DNA of 64,000 nucleotides, from positions 496,001 through 560,000 of the forward strand of contig NZ_JAKNQQ010000002.1 of assembly GCF_022662475.1 (NCBI RefSeq), read 5' to 3'. This DNA is from Sphingomonas sp. TREG-RG-20F-R18-01 (GTDB lineage Bacteria; Pseudomonadota; Alphaproteobacteria; Sphingomonadales; Sphingomonadaceae). The translations under genes and the position numbers were made by a program. This document shows, in pieces, positions 30,084 to 39,735 of this stretch. Below the pieces are notes generated by a model. That model was not told the DNA's origin. It ran no database searches and saw only the letters and a list, made by a program, of their open reading frames with translations. The number at the start of each line of letters is the position of its first letter. Within the stretch, counting starts at the first letter, position 1.

Positions 30084-30380
30084 ATGGGCACGAGCCTCAA
30101 GAACGCGCAGTTTCTGATCGACAGCAAATTGGCCGAAGCGGCCTGCGGTGACGCGGATGCCTGCTACGAGCTCGGCATGGTCTATTCGAGCGGCGCGGCC
30201 GGAGTTTCGGTCGATCTGGTCGAAGCGCACAAATGGTTCAATCTCGCAGCCGTCGCGGGCAGCGAAGCGGGGATGGCGAGCCGCGGTGAAATCGCCGAGG
30301 ACATGACCGCGCGCGAAATCGCGACCGCGCAGGCCGCAGCCCGCGCCTGGCTCCGCGCGACGCAGCGCCGCGCGGCCTGA
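30084..30380 (+). CDS. Small Sel1-repeat protein
   Basis: 98 residues. One clear Sel1-like unit (DADACYELGMVYSSGAAGVSVD then AHKWFNLAAVAG, ~20-60) is followed by a short helical tail with AREIATAQAAARAWL. Sel1 repeats mediate protein-protein contacts; single-unit proteins of this size are common in sphingomonads and have no fixed function. The ATG is preceded by GGGAAG at 30071-30076. No signal peptide is present, so it is cytoplasmic. Confidence 0.8.
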   Translation: MGTSLKNAQFLIDSKLAEAACGDADACYELGMVYSSGAAGVSVDLVEAHKWFNLAAVAGSEAGMASRGEIAEDMTAREIATAQAAARAWLRATQRRAA

Positions 30381-30386
30381 GCTGCG

Positions 30387-30463
30387 GTGCTCCTGCGCTG
30401 GCAGGAGCCCAGAGTCTCAAGCGCCGCGCCCGTAACCCTGGGCTCCTGCCTGCGCAGGAGCAC
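30387..30463. repeat. Inverted repeat, family E copy 1
   Basis: Arms at 30387-30418 (GTGCTCCTGCGCTGGCAGGA and GCCCAGAG) and 30436-30463 (CCCTGGGCTCCTGCCTGCGC and AGGAGCAC). Each arm is itself a short hairpin. It lies between the convergent Sel1 and topA genes and could terminate both. A related single arm is at 53661-53687. Confidence 0.8.
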
Positions 30464-30474
30464 GGCGTGGCGAC

Positions 30475-33114
30475 TCAGGCGGTCGCCTTCTTCGCGGCGG
30501 GTTTCTTCGCTGCCGGCTTCTTCGCAGCGGGCTTTTTCGCGGGAGCCTTCTTCGCCGGGGCCTCCGCTGCGGCATCCGCGGTTGCCGCCGTCTTGGCCTT
30601 CGCGGGCGCCTTCTTCGCTGCCGGCTTCTTGGCCGCCGGCTTCTTCTTCCCCTTGGTCGGCGGAGCCGCCGCTGCGCGCGCGTCGATCAGCTGCGCGGCT
30701 TCCTCGAGCGTCAGCGCATCCTTCTCGATCGACTTGGGCAACGTCGCGTTGGTCGTCCCGTCGGTGACGTACGCGCCGTAGCGACCCTCCATCAGCTTGA
30801 TCTCGGCCTCGCTGCGCGGATGCAGGCCAAGCACCTTGAGCGGGGCCTGCGCGCCGCGTTGCGGCCGCCCGCCGCCCGCCGCGGCTTCGGCGAGTTTCAC
30901 CACCGCCGCGTTCATCCCCGTCTCGAACACGTCGTCGGTCGAGGTCAGCCGGGCATATTTGCCCGCGTGCTTCAGATACGGGCCATAGCGGCCGATCGCC
31001 GCCGTGATCGGTTCGCCGGTTTCGGGATGCGTGCCGATGGTCCGCGGCAGCGACAGCAATTTGAGCGCCCATTGCAGATCGAGCTCGCCGATATCCTTCG
31101 GGATCGACGCCATCTTGCGCGTCTCGCCCTCGCCGATCTGGATATAGGGCCCGAACCGTCCCGATTTGCGCTCGACCGGCAAGCCGGTTTCGGGATCGTT
31201 GCCGAGCGTCTCCGGACCCGTATCCACCCCAGCACCGTCAGCACCCGGCTGGCCGAAGCGGCGGGTGTATTTGCATTCGGGGTAATTGGAGCACGCCACG
31301 AACGCGCCGAACTTGCCGCCGCGCAGCGCAAGCTGCCCCTGACCGCAATTCGGACACAGCCGCGGGTCGCTACCATCCGCCATCGGCGGGAAAAGATAGG
31401 GCGCGAGGAACTTGTCGAGTTCGGCGGTCACTTCGGACGGCTTCTGCTCCATCACCTCGGTGGTGCGCGGCTTGAAGTCCTTCCAGAAGGCCTCCAGCAC
31501 CGCCTGCCATTCGGCACGCCCGCCCGAGACTTCGTCGAGCTCGTCCTCGAGCCCCGAGGTGAAGTCGTAACTCACGTATTTCTCGAAGAACCGTTCGAGG
31601 AAAGCCGTCACCAGACGCCCCGATTCCTCCGCGAAGAAGCGGTTCTTCTCGACCCGGACATATTCGCGGTCCTTCAAGGTCTTGATGATCGACGCATAGG
31701 TCGACGGACGCCCGATCCCGAGCTCCTCCAGACGCTTGACCAGCGACGCTTCCGAGAAGCGCGGCGGCGGCTGGGTGAAATGCTGTTCCGCGGTGACGCC
31801 CTTCTTAGCAGGCGCATCGCCTTCGCGCAGCCGCGGCAGGCGCTTGGCGTCCTCGTCCTGAGTGTCGTCCGAGCCTTCCTCGTACAAGGCGAGATAGCCG
31901 GGGAACAGCATGACCTGACCGGTCGCGCGCAAGGCGGTGTGGCCGGTGCCGTCCGCCATCTCGACCGTGGTGCGTTCCATCCGCGCCGAAGCCATCTGGC
32001 TCGCGAGCGCACGCTTCCAGATCAGGTCGTACAAGCGCGCGTGATCCCCACCGCCAGCCTTGTCCTTGCCGAAATCGGTCGGGCGGATCGCCTCGTGCGC
32101 TTCCTGCGCGTTCTTCGCCTTGGTCTGATAGACACGCGGCTTGTCGGGGACATAGCTCGCATCATAGCGGTTCGCGACCGCATGGCGCGCGGCCGAGATC
32201 GCGCTCGAATCCATCTGCACGCCGTCGGTACGCATGTAGGTGATCGCGCCGTCCTCATAGAGGCCCTGCGCGATCCGCATCGTGTGATCCGCCGAGAAAC
32301 CGAGCTTGCGCGAGGCTTCCTGCTGAAGCGTCGAGGTGGTGAACGGCGGCGGCGGGTTGCGCGTCGCGGGCTTCACCTCGACCGACTGGACGGTGAAATG
32401 CCCGCTTTCGACCGCGGCCTTGGCACGGTTGGCGACGCCTTCCTCGCCGATTGACAGGCGATCGAGCTTCTTGCCCTCGAACGTGACGAGCCGCGCCTGG
32501 AACGGCGTGCCGTCCTGCTCCATGTCGGCGATGACCGACCAATATTCCTGCGCGCGGAAGGCCTCGATCTCGCGCTCGCGGCTGACGATCAGCCGCAGCG
32601 CGACCGACTGCACGCGCCCCGCCGACTTGGCGCCGGGCAGCTTGCGCCACAGCACCGGCGAGAGCGTGAAGCCGACCAGATAATCGAGCGCGCGGCGCGC
32701 ACGATAGGCGTCGATCAGATCGGTATCGAGCTCGCGCGGATGCTTCATCGCATCGGTGACGGTCGCCTTGGTGATCGCGTTGAAGGTGACGCGCTGGACG
32801 TCCTTGGGGAGCGCCTTGCGGTTGCGCAGCACTTCCTGGACGTGCCACGAAATCGCCTCGCCTTCGCGATCAGGATCGGTCGCGAGGATCAGGCGGTCGG
32901 CGGTCTTGGCGAGATCGGTGATCGCCTTGAGCTGCTTGGTCTTGTCCGCGTAATTTTCCCATTCCATTGCGAACCCCTCGTCGGGGTTCACCGATCCGTC
33001 CTTGGGCGGCAGATCGCGGACGTGGCCGTAGCTCGCGAGCACGCGGTAATCCGAACCGAGGTATTTCTCGATGGTCTTCGCCTTGGCGGGCGATTCGACG
33101 ATGACAAGCTGCAT
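30475..33114 (-). CDS. topA: DNA topoisomerase I
   Basis: 879 residues. The Toprim region includes VIVESPAKAKTIEKYLG and ATDPDREGEAISWH; the active-site Tyr is in DGAITYMRTDGVQMD (~295). A zinc finger (CPNCGQGQLALRGG) and several Topo C-like repeats (GRFGPYIQIGEG, GRYGPYLKHAG) follow. The last ~55 residues are a Lys/Ala-rich tail of PAAKK repeats, a DNA-binding tail common in alphaproteobacterial TopA. It relaxes negative supercoils and removes R-loops. It lies downstream of dprA in the same orientation with ~105 bp between. Confidence 0.95.
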   Translation of the reverse strand: MQLVIVESPAKAKTIEKYLGSDYRVLASYGHVRDLPPKDGSVNPDEGFAMEWENYADKTKQLKAITDLAKTADRLILATDPDREGEAISWHVQEVLRNRKALPKDVQRVTFNAITKATVTDAMKHPRELDTDLIDAYRARRALDYLVGFTLSPVLWRKLPGAKSAGRVQSVALRLIVSREREIEAFRAQEYWSVIADMEQDGTPFQARLVTFEGKKLDRLSIGEEGVANRAKAAVESGHFTVQSVEVKPATRNPPPPFTTSTLQQEASRKLGFSADHTMRIAQGLYEDGAITYMRTDGVQMDSSAISAARHAVANRYDASYVPDKPRVYQTKAKNAQEAHEAIRPTDFGKDKAGGGDHARLYDLIWKRALASQMASARMERTTVEMADGTGHTALRATGQVMLFPGYLALYEEGSDDTQDEDAKRLPRLREGDAPAKKGVTAEQHFTQPPPRFSEASLVKRLEELGIGRPSTYASIIKTLKDREYVRVEKNRFFAEESGRLVTAFLERFFEKYVSYDFTSGLEDELDEVSGGRAEWQAVLEAFWKDFKPRTTEVMEQKPSEVTAELDKFLAPYLFPPMADGSDPRLCPNCGQGQLALRGGKFGAFVACSNYPECKYTRRFGQPGADGAGVDTGPETLGNDPETGLPVERKSGRFGPYIQIGEGETRKMASIPKDIGELDLQWALKLLSLPRTIGTHPETGEPITAAIGRYGPYLKHAGKYARLTSTDDVFETGMNAAVVKLAEAAAGGGRPQRGAQAPLKVLGLHPRSEAEIKLMEGRYGAYVTDGTTNATLPKSIEKDALTLEEAAQLIDARAAAAPPTKGKKKPAAKKPAAKKAPAKAKTAATADAAAEAPAKKAPAKKPAAKKPAAKKPAAKKATA

Positions 33115-33219
33115 GGGGGTCTATTGCGTCCTTACGTGTACGCGCGAGGATGGAGAGCGGGATCGTTAGGCGTCAAGCGACGTATGATGCCGATGGAGAC
33201 TTGCCAAGGGCGGGCGGGA

Positions 33220-34317
33220 TCATGACAGCGCCACCCGCCCACCGGCATGACGCTCCAATCGTCCGGCCAGTTCGAGTTCGAGCAGTACCGTCTGGACGAT
33301 CGCAGGCGATGCTTGCGATTGACGAATCAGTTCGTCGATCGCGACCGGCACGGGGCCGAGCAGGTCGACGATGGCGCGTCGGTCGCTGTCGCTCGCATCC
33401 TCGGGCGTGGCCGTGCGGAAACCACTGCGGGGGCTCTCGACCATCCGCGAATCGATCGGGCGGATCGTTTCGAGCACGTCGGCGGCCGACTGGATCAACG
33501 TGGCGCCGTCCCGGATCAGCCCGTTGCACCCTTGCGCGCGGGGATCGAGCGGGCTGCCCGGCACCGCCATGACCTCGCGGCCCAGTTCGGCGGCGAGCCG
33601 CGCGGTGATCAGCGATCCCGACTTGGGCGCCGCCTCGACCACCACCGTGCCGAGCGCAAGGCCCGCGATGATCCGGTTGCGATAGGGAAAATGCCGCGCG
33701 CGCGGTTCCGTGCCGGGGGGTTGTTCCGCGATCAGCAAGCCTTCGCGAGCGATCCGCTCCTGCAACTCGGCATTTTCGGGGGGGTAGGATATGTCGATCC
33801 CTCCCGCGATCACCGCAATCGTCCCGGTCTCGATCGCGCCGACATGCGCCGCGGTATCGACTCCGCGCGCCAGCCCCGAAACGACGACGACCTGTTCGCG
33901 GCCCAACTCGACGGCAAGCTGGCGCGCGAAGCGGCATGCCGCGGCGGACGCGTTGCGGGCCCCCACCATCGCAATGGGCGTCCGCGACAGCAGTGTCGCA
34001 TCCCCGCGCAGGATGAGCGCTGGCGGGGCATCGTCGAGCTGGGCGAGCAGGGGCGGATAGGTCGGATCGCCCTTGAAGAAGTGTCGCGCGCCCAGACGGC
34101 GCACGCTGGCCAGTTCGCGCTCGGCGACGGCAGGCGCTGCAACCGCGGGCGGAATGCCGCCGCCGCGCGCTGCGAGTTGCGGAAGGGCAAGGATGGCAGC
34201 TTCGGGAGAACCGAAGCGCGCGAGCAGATGGGCATAGGTAACAGGCCCGATTCGCGGCGTCCGGATCAGGCGGAGCCGCGCGACCGCGTCGCCGCCGAGC
34301 CCCTCCGCATCAGCCAC
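33220..34317 (-). CDS. dprA: DNA-processing protein DprA (Smf)
   Basis: 365 residues. The Rossmann-like core shows VVVSGLARGVDTAAHVGAI, GGIDISYPPEN, FPYRNRIIAGLALGTVVVEA and GSLITARLA, all DprA landmarks. The C-terminal winged helix (LELELAGRLERHAGG) is present. DprA protects incoming single-stranded DNA and loads RecA in transformation; it is conserved even in species not known to be competent. It overlaps plsY by 8 bp, an arrangement (plsY-dprA-topA) that is widespread in alphaproteobacteria. Confidence 0.95.
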   Translation of the reverse strand: MADAEGLGGDAVARLRLIRTPRIGPVTYAHLLARFGSPEAAILALPQLAARGGGIPPAVAAPAVAERELASVRRLGARHFFKGDPTYPPLLAQLDDAPPALILRGDATLLSRTPIAMVGARNASAAACRFARQLAVELGREQVVVVSGLARGVDTAAHVGAIETGTIAVIAGGIDISYPPENAELQERIAREGLLIAEQPPGTEPRARHFPYRNRIIAGLALGTVVVEAAPKSGSLITARLAAELGREVMAVPGSPLDPRAQGCNGLIRDGATLIQSAADVLETIRPIDSRMVESPRSGFRTATPEDASDSDRRAIVDLLGPVPVAIDELIRQSQASPAIVQTVLLELELAGRLERHAGGRVALS

Positions 34318-34924
34318 TTTTCTGCCCGATCCGCGGCTCGGTGCCGTTCATGAGCCGGTCGATGTTGCCCCGATGCTTCCAGAGCACCAGCAGCGCGAGC
34401 GCCATCAGCAGCAGCACGATATCGAACTTGTAGAAATAGGCCGCACACAATGGCGCGCTGACCGCCGCGGTCATCCCCGCAAGCGACGAAATTCGCCCGA
34501 ACGCCAGAAGCGCGATCCACACCGCGGCGTAGAGGACCCCGATCGGCCAGTGCAGGGCGAGGACGATCCCGAGCAGGGTCGCCACGCCCTTGCCCCCCTT
34601 GAAGCCGAGCCACACCGGATAGAGATGACCAATGAACACCGCTGCGGCGGCAACCACGCCATTGCCGCCGAGGTACGCATCCGCGACCCATACCGCGACG
34701 AACCCCTTTGCCGCATCCAGGATCAGGGTGGCCGCTGCAAGGCCCTTGCGGCCGGTACGCAGCACGTTGGTCGCACCGATGTTGCCGGACCCGACCTGAC
34801 GCAGGTCGCCGGCACCCGCCATGCGCGTCAGCAGCACGCCGAACGGAATCGATCCCAGCAGGTAGCCGAGGACCAGCGCCGTCACCGGGGCAATCCACAG
34901 ATATTCGGTCGGCACTGTTCGCAA
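34310..34924 (-). CDS. plsY: Acyl-phosphate glycerol-3-phosphate acyltransferase PlsY
   Basis: 204 residues with five hydrophobic segments. LGYLLGSIPFGVLLTR, GSGNIGATNVLRTGRKG (~45) and KGGKGVATLLG (~108) are the three conserved cytoplasmic motifs that bind glycerol-3-phosphate and acyl-phosphate. The enzyme makes lysophosphatidic acid, the first step of phospholipid synthesis. It is the first gene of the plsY-dprA(-topA) unit and is divergent from murI with about 100 bp between. Confidence 0.95.
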   Translation of the reverse strand: MRTVPTEYLWIAPVTALVLGYLLGSIPFGVLLTRMAGAGDLRQVGSGNIGATNVLRTGRKGLAAATLILDAAKGFVAVWVADAYLGGNGVVAAAAVFIGHLYPVWLGFKGGKGVATLLGIVLALHWPIGVLYAAVWIALLAFGRISSLAGMTAAVSAPLCAAYFYKFDIVLLLMALALLVLWKHRGNIDRLMNGTEPRIGQKSG

Positions 34925-35028
34925 CCCCCCCCTTGGCGGTCGATGATAGCAGGATGCGTGCCATGGCCCAACACCGTCGTGCAGGCCACGATTTTGTGAT
35001 CTGCAGCGCTTCGGCTAGGGTCCGCCCG

Positions 35029-35823
35029 ATGGATGAAAGACCCGTTTTGTTCTTCGACTCCGGGATCGGCGGATTGTCGGTGCTGTGCGCGGCACGGGCA
35101 CAGCTGCCGTGCATGCCGCTGGTCTATGTCGCCGATTCGGGCGGTTTCCCGTATGGCACGAAGAGCGAGGCCGAGATCGGCGCACGCGTCCCGGCGCTGC
35201 TGGGGCGACTGGTCGAGCGCTATCATCCGCGCCTGATCGTGATTGCCTGCAACACCGCTTCCACGATCGCGCTTGCAGCGGTGCGCGGCGCGCTCGATCT
35301 TCCGGTGGTCGGGACGGTGCCGGCGATCAAGGTCGCCGCGCTGCACAGCACGACTCGAGTCATCGGCGTGCTCGGCACCGACGCGACCGTGCGACAACCC
35401 TATGTCGACGATCTTGCCGCGCGCTTTGCGAGCGATTGCGTCGTGTTGCGCCATGGATCGGCCGAACTGGTGACGCTGGCCGAGGCAAAGCTGCGCGGCG
35501 AGCCGACCGACCCGGCCCGCTATGCCGCGATCCTTGCAGGATTGTTCGGGCAGAAGGGCGGCGAGCGGATCGATACGATCGTTAACGCCTGCACGCATTT
35601 CCCCCTGGTCGAGGCGGAGCTGCTCGCGGCCGCGCCGCGTCCGGTGCGGTTCGTCGACGGGTCGGACGGGATCGCGCGGCGGATCGCATTCCTCACCCAG
35701 GGTCAGGCATGGCCGGACGTGCCGAAGCCGGGACTTGCGGTGTTCACCGCGCGCACCCCGGGAATGGCGGCGCTGGATCAGGCACTTTCCGCCCATGGGC
35801 TCGGCGCGATCGAGATGCTGTGA
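35029..35823 (+). CDS. murI: Glutamate racemase
   Basis: 264 residues. [12 protein letters not shown] (~9) with PYGTK, the first catalytic Cys in [11 protein letters not shown] (~72), and the second in [11 protein letters not shown] (~185) define the family. It produces D-glutamate for peptidoglycan. The ATG at 35029 is chosen over earlier in-frame starts that would run antisense through plsY. It is followed by hemA after 71 bp, with which it may be co-transcribed. Confidence 0.95.
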   Translation: MDERPVLFFDSGIGGLSVLCAARAQLPCMPLVYVADSGGFPYGTKSEAEIGARVPALLGRLVERYHPRLIVIACNTASTIALAAVRGALDLPVVGTVPAIKVAALHSTTRVIGVLGTDATVRQPYVDDLAARFASDCVVLRHGSAELVTLAEAKLRGEPTDPARYAAILAGLFGQKGGERIDTIVNACTHFPLVEAELLAAAPRPVRFVDGSDGIARRIAFLTQGQAWPDVPKPGLAVFTARTPGMAALDQALSAHGLGAIEML

Positions 35824-35894
35824 CACGGTCGCTCGATCAGAGTGATCGCGCAAAGGCGCTGGAATTCACCGGGGACGCGGTCTATTTGAGCACC

Positions 35895-37136
35895 ATGGAC
35901 ATGGAAACATCCGCGCGCGGAGTCGATTATTCGCGCATCTTCGCGCAGGCGATCGACCGCCTCCATGTCGAAGGTCGCTATCGCGTCTTCATCGACATCC
36001 TCCGCAACAAGGGCGCGTTTCCGAACGCCCGGTGTTTTGCGGGGCATAACGGCCCCAAGCCGATCACGGTATGGTGTTCGAACGACTATCTCGCGATGGG
36101 GCAGCATCCCGCGGTGATCGGCGCGATGGAAGAAGCGCTGCACGACGTCGGCGCAGGGTCAGGCGGCACGCGCAACATCGGCGGCAACACGCATTATCAC
36201 GTTGACCTCGAATATGAGCTCGCCGATCTGCACGGCAAGCAGGGCGCCTTGCTGTTCACCAGCGGCTACGTCTCGAACGAGGCGACGCTGGCGACGCTCG
36301 CCAAGATCCTGCCGGGGTGCATCATCTTCTCGGACGAGCTCAACCATGCCTCGATGATCGCGGGGATCCGCAATTCGGGGTGCGAGAAGCACGTCTTCCG
36401 CCACAACGACCTGGCGCATCTGGAAGAGCTGCTCGCGTCGGTCGATCCGGCGACGCCCAAGCTGATCGCGTTCGAAAGCGTCTATTCGATGGAAGGCGAC
36501 ATCGCGCCGATCGCCGAGATCTGCGATCTCGCCGACAAGTACAGCGCGCTGACCTATCTCGACGAAGTCCATGCGGTCGGCATGTACGGCCTGCGTGGCG
36601 GGGGCATCTCGGACCGCGAGGGACTCGCGGATCGGTTGACGATCATCGAGGGGACGCTCGGCAAGGCGTTCGGCGTGATGGGCGGCTATATCGCCGCGGA
36701 CCAGACGATCGTCGACGTGATCCGCTCCTATGCGCCCGGGTTCATCTTCACGACGTCGCTGTCGCCGGTGCTGGTCGCCGGTGCGCTGGCCAGCGTGCGG
36801 CATCTCAAGGCATCGAGTGCGGAACGCGACGGACAGCAGCGCGCAGCGTCGTCGCTGAAGGCGATGTTCGCCGGGGCTGGCCTGCCGGTCATGAACTCGA
36901 CCACGCACATCGTTCCGCTGATGGTGGGCGATCCGGTCAAGGCCAAGAAGATCAGCGATATCCTGCTCGCCGAATACGGTGTGTACGTTCAGCCGATCAA
37001 CTACCCGACCGTTCCGCGCGGGACGGAACGGCTGCGATTCACGCCGGGTCCGGCGCATGACGAGGCGATGATGCGCGACCTCACGGATGCTCTGGTCGAA
37101 ATCTGGAGCCGGTTGGAGTTGCGCAAGGCAGCCTGA
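35895..37136 (+). CDS. hemA: 5-aminolevulinate synthase (C4 pathway)
   Basis: 413 residues. [49 protein letters not shown] and [15 protein letters not shown] (with the PLP-binding Lys) define ALA synthase rather than related AONS or KBL enzymes. It condenses glycine and succinyl-CoA, the alphaproteobacterial route to haem. Start ATG 35895 or 35901 (two residues apart) cannot be separated; upstream in-frame codons overlap the murI end. The nearby glyA makes glycine but lies 5.4 kb away. Confidence 0.95.
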   Translation: MDMETSARGVDYSRIFAQAIDRLHVEGRYRVFIDILRNKGAFPNARCFAGHNGPKPITVWCSNDYLAMGQHPAVIGAMEEALHDVGAGSGGTRNIGGNTHYHVDLEYELADLHGKQGALLFTSGYVSNEATLATLAKILPGCIIFSDELNHASMIAGIRNSGCEKHVFRHNDLAHLEELLASVDPATPKLIAFESVYSMEGDIAPIAEICDLADKYSALTYLDEVHAVGMYGLRGGGISDREGLADRLTIIEGTLGKAFGVMGGYIAADQTIVDVIRSYAPGFIFTTSLSPVLVAGALASVRHLKASSAERDGQQRAASSLKAMFAGAGLPVMNSTTHIVPLMVGDPVKAKKISDILLAEYGVYVQPINYPTVPRGTERLRFTPGPAHDEAMMRDLTDALVEIWSRLELRKAA

Positions 37137-37203
37137 GGCTTGTCCCGCTACGGAACCGCCGCGCAATCAATCCGTTACGCCTCCGACATCAAGAGGAGGC
37201 ACT

Positions 37204-37284
37204 ATGGGCAAGGGTTGTATTCTGTGGTTGCTGGGCGTCCCGATCCCGGTGATCGTCGTGCTGTACCTGCTGTTCCACCACTGA
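37204..37284 (+). CDS. 26-residue hydrophobic peptide
   Basis: A complete small ORF, MGKGCILWLLGVPIP then a hydrophobic tail ending LLFHH, in which nearly all residues form one membrane helix with Lys at the N-side. A near-ideal ribosome site (AAGAGGAGG, 37190-37198) is placed 5-6 nt before the ATG. Similar short helices with the WLLGVP(I/L)P core occur in other proteobacteria as far as I recall. Many pipelines drop ORFs this short. Function unknown; it lies between hemA and DUF3429. Confidence 0.65.
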   Translation: MGKGCILWLLGVPIPVIVVLYLLFHH

Positions 37285-37298
37285 AACCAGCGACTAGA

Positions 37299-37739
37299 TC
37301 AGGCAAACGCCAGCAACAGGGTGAGCCCGCCCAATCCCAGCGATAACGGGATACGCAGGCTCATCCACCAGCGGGGGGTCAGTCCGCCGCGCGCCAGTTG
37401 CACGTCGATGCCCAGGGCGCCGATCAGCGCGATGCCCAGCAGAGCGAGCGACGGCGCAGGCCACGGTTCGCCGATCGCCCAGGGCACCGCACTGCCAAGC
37501 GCCAGCAGGGATGGCGCAATGGCGGCGACCCACAGCCATTCCGGCGGCTTCTCGGCGGCGGCGCCGATCCCCCACCACAAGCCCCCCAGGAAACTGAGGA
37601 TCAAGGCGGCATAAGCATAGCCGAGCGCGAGTGCTGAAAAGCGCAAGGCGCCGTCGCCGCTGAAGACGATCGCCACGGCAGCGATCTGCGGCAGCAGCCC
37701 GGCAAGGCCGAGCCAGCGTGGCAGGAGTGGCGGGTTCAT
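37299..37739 (-). CDS. DUF3429 membrane protein
   Basis: 146 residues with five hydrophobic segments. WLGLAGLLPQIAA, YAALILSFLGGLWWGIG and TPRWWMSLRIPLSLGLG are the conserved stretches of DUF3429. Function unknown. It lies directly downstream of btaB (34 bp apart, same strand) and might belong to the same transcript; a link with membrane lipid composition would be pure inference. Confidence 0.85.
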   Translation of the reverse strand: MNPPLLPRWLGLAGLLPQIAAVAIVFSGDGALRFSALALGYAYAALILSFLGGLWWGIGAAAEKPPEWLWVAAIAPSLLALGSAVPWAIGEPWPAPSLALLGIALIGALGIDVQLARGGLTPRWWMSLRIPLSLGLGGLTLLLAFA

Positions 37740-37772
37740 GGCAGCCTTCCGATCATCATCATCCCGCCAAAG

Positions 37773-38426
37773 TCATGCGCGAGTGAGCGAGGCGCTCCAG
37801 GCATAGCCCCGGCGCAAGGAAGCGAAACGCCCGATCAGCCCGTGTTCGCGCGCGGTAGCCCGGACCGCCTCGGGCAAGGCGGCGCGCGGCATCACGTCGA
37901 ACTTTGCAAGCCATGCGAACAGCATGACCTGAAAAGGGCGTGGCAAGCCCTCCTGCTGGCCGAAGTCCACAATGTCGAGCCGTCCCCCGGGGGCAAGCTT
38001 GCCGGCAGCCTCGCGAAGTGCCCCCTGCCAATCGGGGATCATCGACAGCGTATAGCTCTGGAATATCCGATCGAATGCGCCAATCCCGAACAGCGCGGTG
38101 GAATCGAACGCGGTCGCATCGCCCTGCGCAAGGGCTATGCGATGCGAAAGCCCCGCCGCGGCGATCTTGGCGCGGGCGGTTTCGAGCATCGCCGACGAGA
38201 TATCGATCCCAAAATAGCGTGCATTGGGAAAGGCCCGCGCCGCCGCGATCAGGTTGCGTCCGGTCCCGCACCCGATTTCCAGGACGAGGCCCCCCGGCGG
38301 CGGGGCGATCCCGCCGATCAGCGCATCGCGACCCAGCAGATAATATTTGCGGGTCAGATCGTAGATATGGCGCTGCGATCGATAGATCGCATCCATATGC
38401 CCCGCATGGCCGGCAGGGTTCGTCAC
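37773..38426 (-). CDS. btaB: Betaine-lipid N-methyltransferase BtaB-like
   Basis: 217 residues from a GTG at 38426 that overlaps the btaA stop (GTGA); an internal ATG at 38396 is the alternative. YRSQRHIYDLTRKYYLLGRD and VLEIGCGTGRNL (SAM-binding motif I, ~50), then FDRIFQSYTLSMIPDW and PGGRLDIVDFG mark a class I methyltransferase of the BtaB type. In Rhodobacter sphaeroides BtaB adds three methyl groups to the homoserine head group, making diacylglyceryl-trimethylhomoserine (DGTS). The coupling with btaA supports this call strongly. Confidence 0.88.
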   Translation of the reverse strand: MTNPAGHAGHMDAIYRSQRHIYDLTRKYYLLGRDALIGGIAPPPGGLVLEIGCGTGRNLIAAARAFPNARYFGIDISSAMLETARAKIAAAGLSHRIALAQGDATAFDSTALFGIGAFDRIFQSYTLSMIPDWQGALREAAGKLAPGGRLDIVDFGQQEGLPRPFQVMLFAWLAKFDVMPRAALPEAVRATAREHGLIGRFASLRRGYAWSASLTRA

Positions 38427-39664
38427 GCCAGAACGTAAAGGTGAACGCCGCCGTAGATCGAGGAGCGATCGCGCTTGGTGTAATCGCGCGATTCCTCGGT
38501 GCGATAGTCCCACCGTGCGAGGGTCGCGTCAGGGACACGTCCCGGCAGGATCGTCGGGATGCCGGCGGTGCGGAACAGCACGCGCGCGCCGGGCTTGGCG
38601 GTGCGGGTGATCTCGGTCCACAGGTCGGTCAACTGCTCGTCGGTCATCCAGTCCTGCGCGTCGAGCAGGATATAGCGGTCGAGCGTCGCATCGCCCTTGG
38701 TCCGCAGATATTCGGTGAAGTTGATGTGGCGCACTTCGATCCGCTCAGCGCGATCGACGATCTCGGCATGGTGGTCGCGCTGCAGATACGGCGGCAGGGG
38801 AGCGGCCTCGTCCTTGCCATAGCCACGGCCGAACGCCTGCCAGGCAAAATAATTGTCCTTGATGTCGAAGTCGCAGGCAAGCTTCTCTAGCCGCGCGCGC
38901 AAGACGACCGCCATCTTCTCGTTGCCCGCCAGCGCATCATATTGCGCAGGCGGGATACCGAGGCCGAACAGCGACGCCGGCTGGTCGGTGATCCATTTCA
39001 CGACCGCCTTGTCGAAGAAGGGGGCGAAGTCGCGGTCGAAAATCTCACGCTGCTCCTCGATCGACTTGGCCTCCAGCAGGACCCGCGGGTTCACGCCGTT
39101 CAGGCGCGCGAGCAGATGCGCCACGCCGATGAAGTTGCCGAGCAACCCGCGCTTGTAGACGTTTTTCGAAAAGCCGCCGATCCGGCGCCGCCCGATCATG
39201 TCGCGCCCTTCCCAATAGGCGAGCGTGGCTTCGTCGAGATGCGGGCGGATGTAGGTGCGATACGCCATCACGTTGGCCCGCGAATTGGCGGTCGCGAAGA
39301 AACGATGGAATGCCTCGTAGCTCGGCAGGTGACGCGCCGCGACGAGCTTCAGCTTGTTGAGCGCGATATGGGCGGTGTTGAGGTCGACCGCGGTGATCGC
39401 CCGCGGGTTGGCCGTCAGGTACGACAGTACGTTGCACCCGCCCGATGCGATCGTCACGACGTGCGAGTCAGGCGTGATCGCCAGCGCTTCCATGTCGACC
39501 GCGGGATCTTCCCAGATCTGCGCATAGACCAACCCGCGAAACGCGAAGGTAAAGGCGCGCTCCAGCAATCCCTGCCTGGACAGATGTTCGTGCCGATGCA
39601 CCGCGCTTTGCACCGCGGTGTTCTTGGAGGTCGCATTCTTGGGGGACCGAAGCGCGATGGCCAT
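38423..39664 (-). CDS. btaA: SAM:diacylglycerol 3-amino-3-carboxypropyltransferase BtaA-like (DUF3419)
   Basis: 413 residues, close to the R. sphaeroides BtaA length. FRGLVYAQIWEDPAVDMEAL, IASGGCNVLSYLT (SAM-binding), AVDLNTAHIALNKLKL and ILLDAQDWMTDEQL are DUF3419/BtaA motifs. It transfers the aminocarboxypropyl group of SAM to diacylglycerol, the first step of DGTS betaine-lipid synthesis. ATG 39664 has GGAGAG at 39672-39677; the longer reading to 39829 lacks such a site. A Pho-box-like sequence lies ~72 bp upstream. Confidence 0.9.
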   Translation of the reverse strand: MAIALRSPKNATSKNTAVQSAVHRHEHLSRQGLLERAFTFAFRGLVYAQIWEDPAVDMEALAITPDSHVVTIASGGCNVLSYLTANPRAITAVDLNTAHIALNKLKLVAARHLPSYEAFHRFFATANSRANVMAYRTYIRPHLDEATLAYWEGRDMIGRRRIGGFSKNVYKRGLLGNFIGVAHLLARLNGVNPRVLLEAKSIEEQREIFDRDFAPFFDKAVVKWITDQPASLFGLGIPPAQYDALAGNEKMAVVLRARLEKLACDFDIKDNYFAWQAFGRGYGKDEAAPLPPYLQRDHHAEIVDRAERIEVRHINFTEYLRTKGDATLDRYILLDAQDWMTDEQLTDLWTEITRTAKPGARVLFRTAGIPTILPGRVPDATLARWDYRTEESRDYTKRDRSSIYGGVHLYVLA

Positions 39665-39735
39665 CTCAACACTCTCCTGCCGGATCGCGCGTCGTCCTGG
39701 GGCGCGGGCGGCAAGGATGCCGCTACGACGATCTG

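Noticed and set aside
30820..32454. 544-residue plus-strand frame inside topA
   Set aside because: Shadow of topA on the other strand; no recognisable domain.
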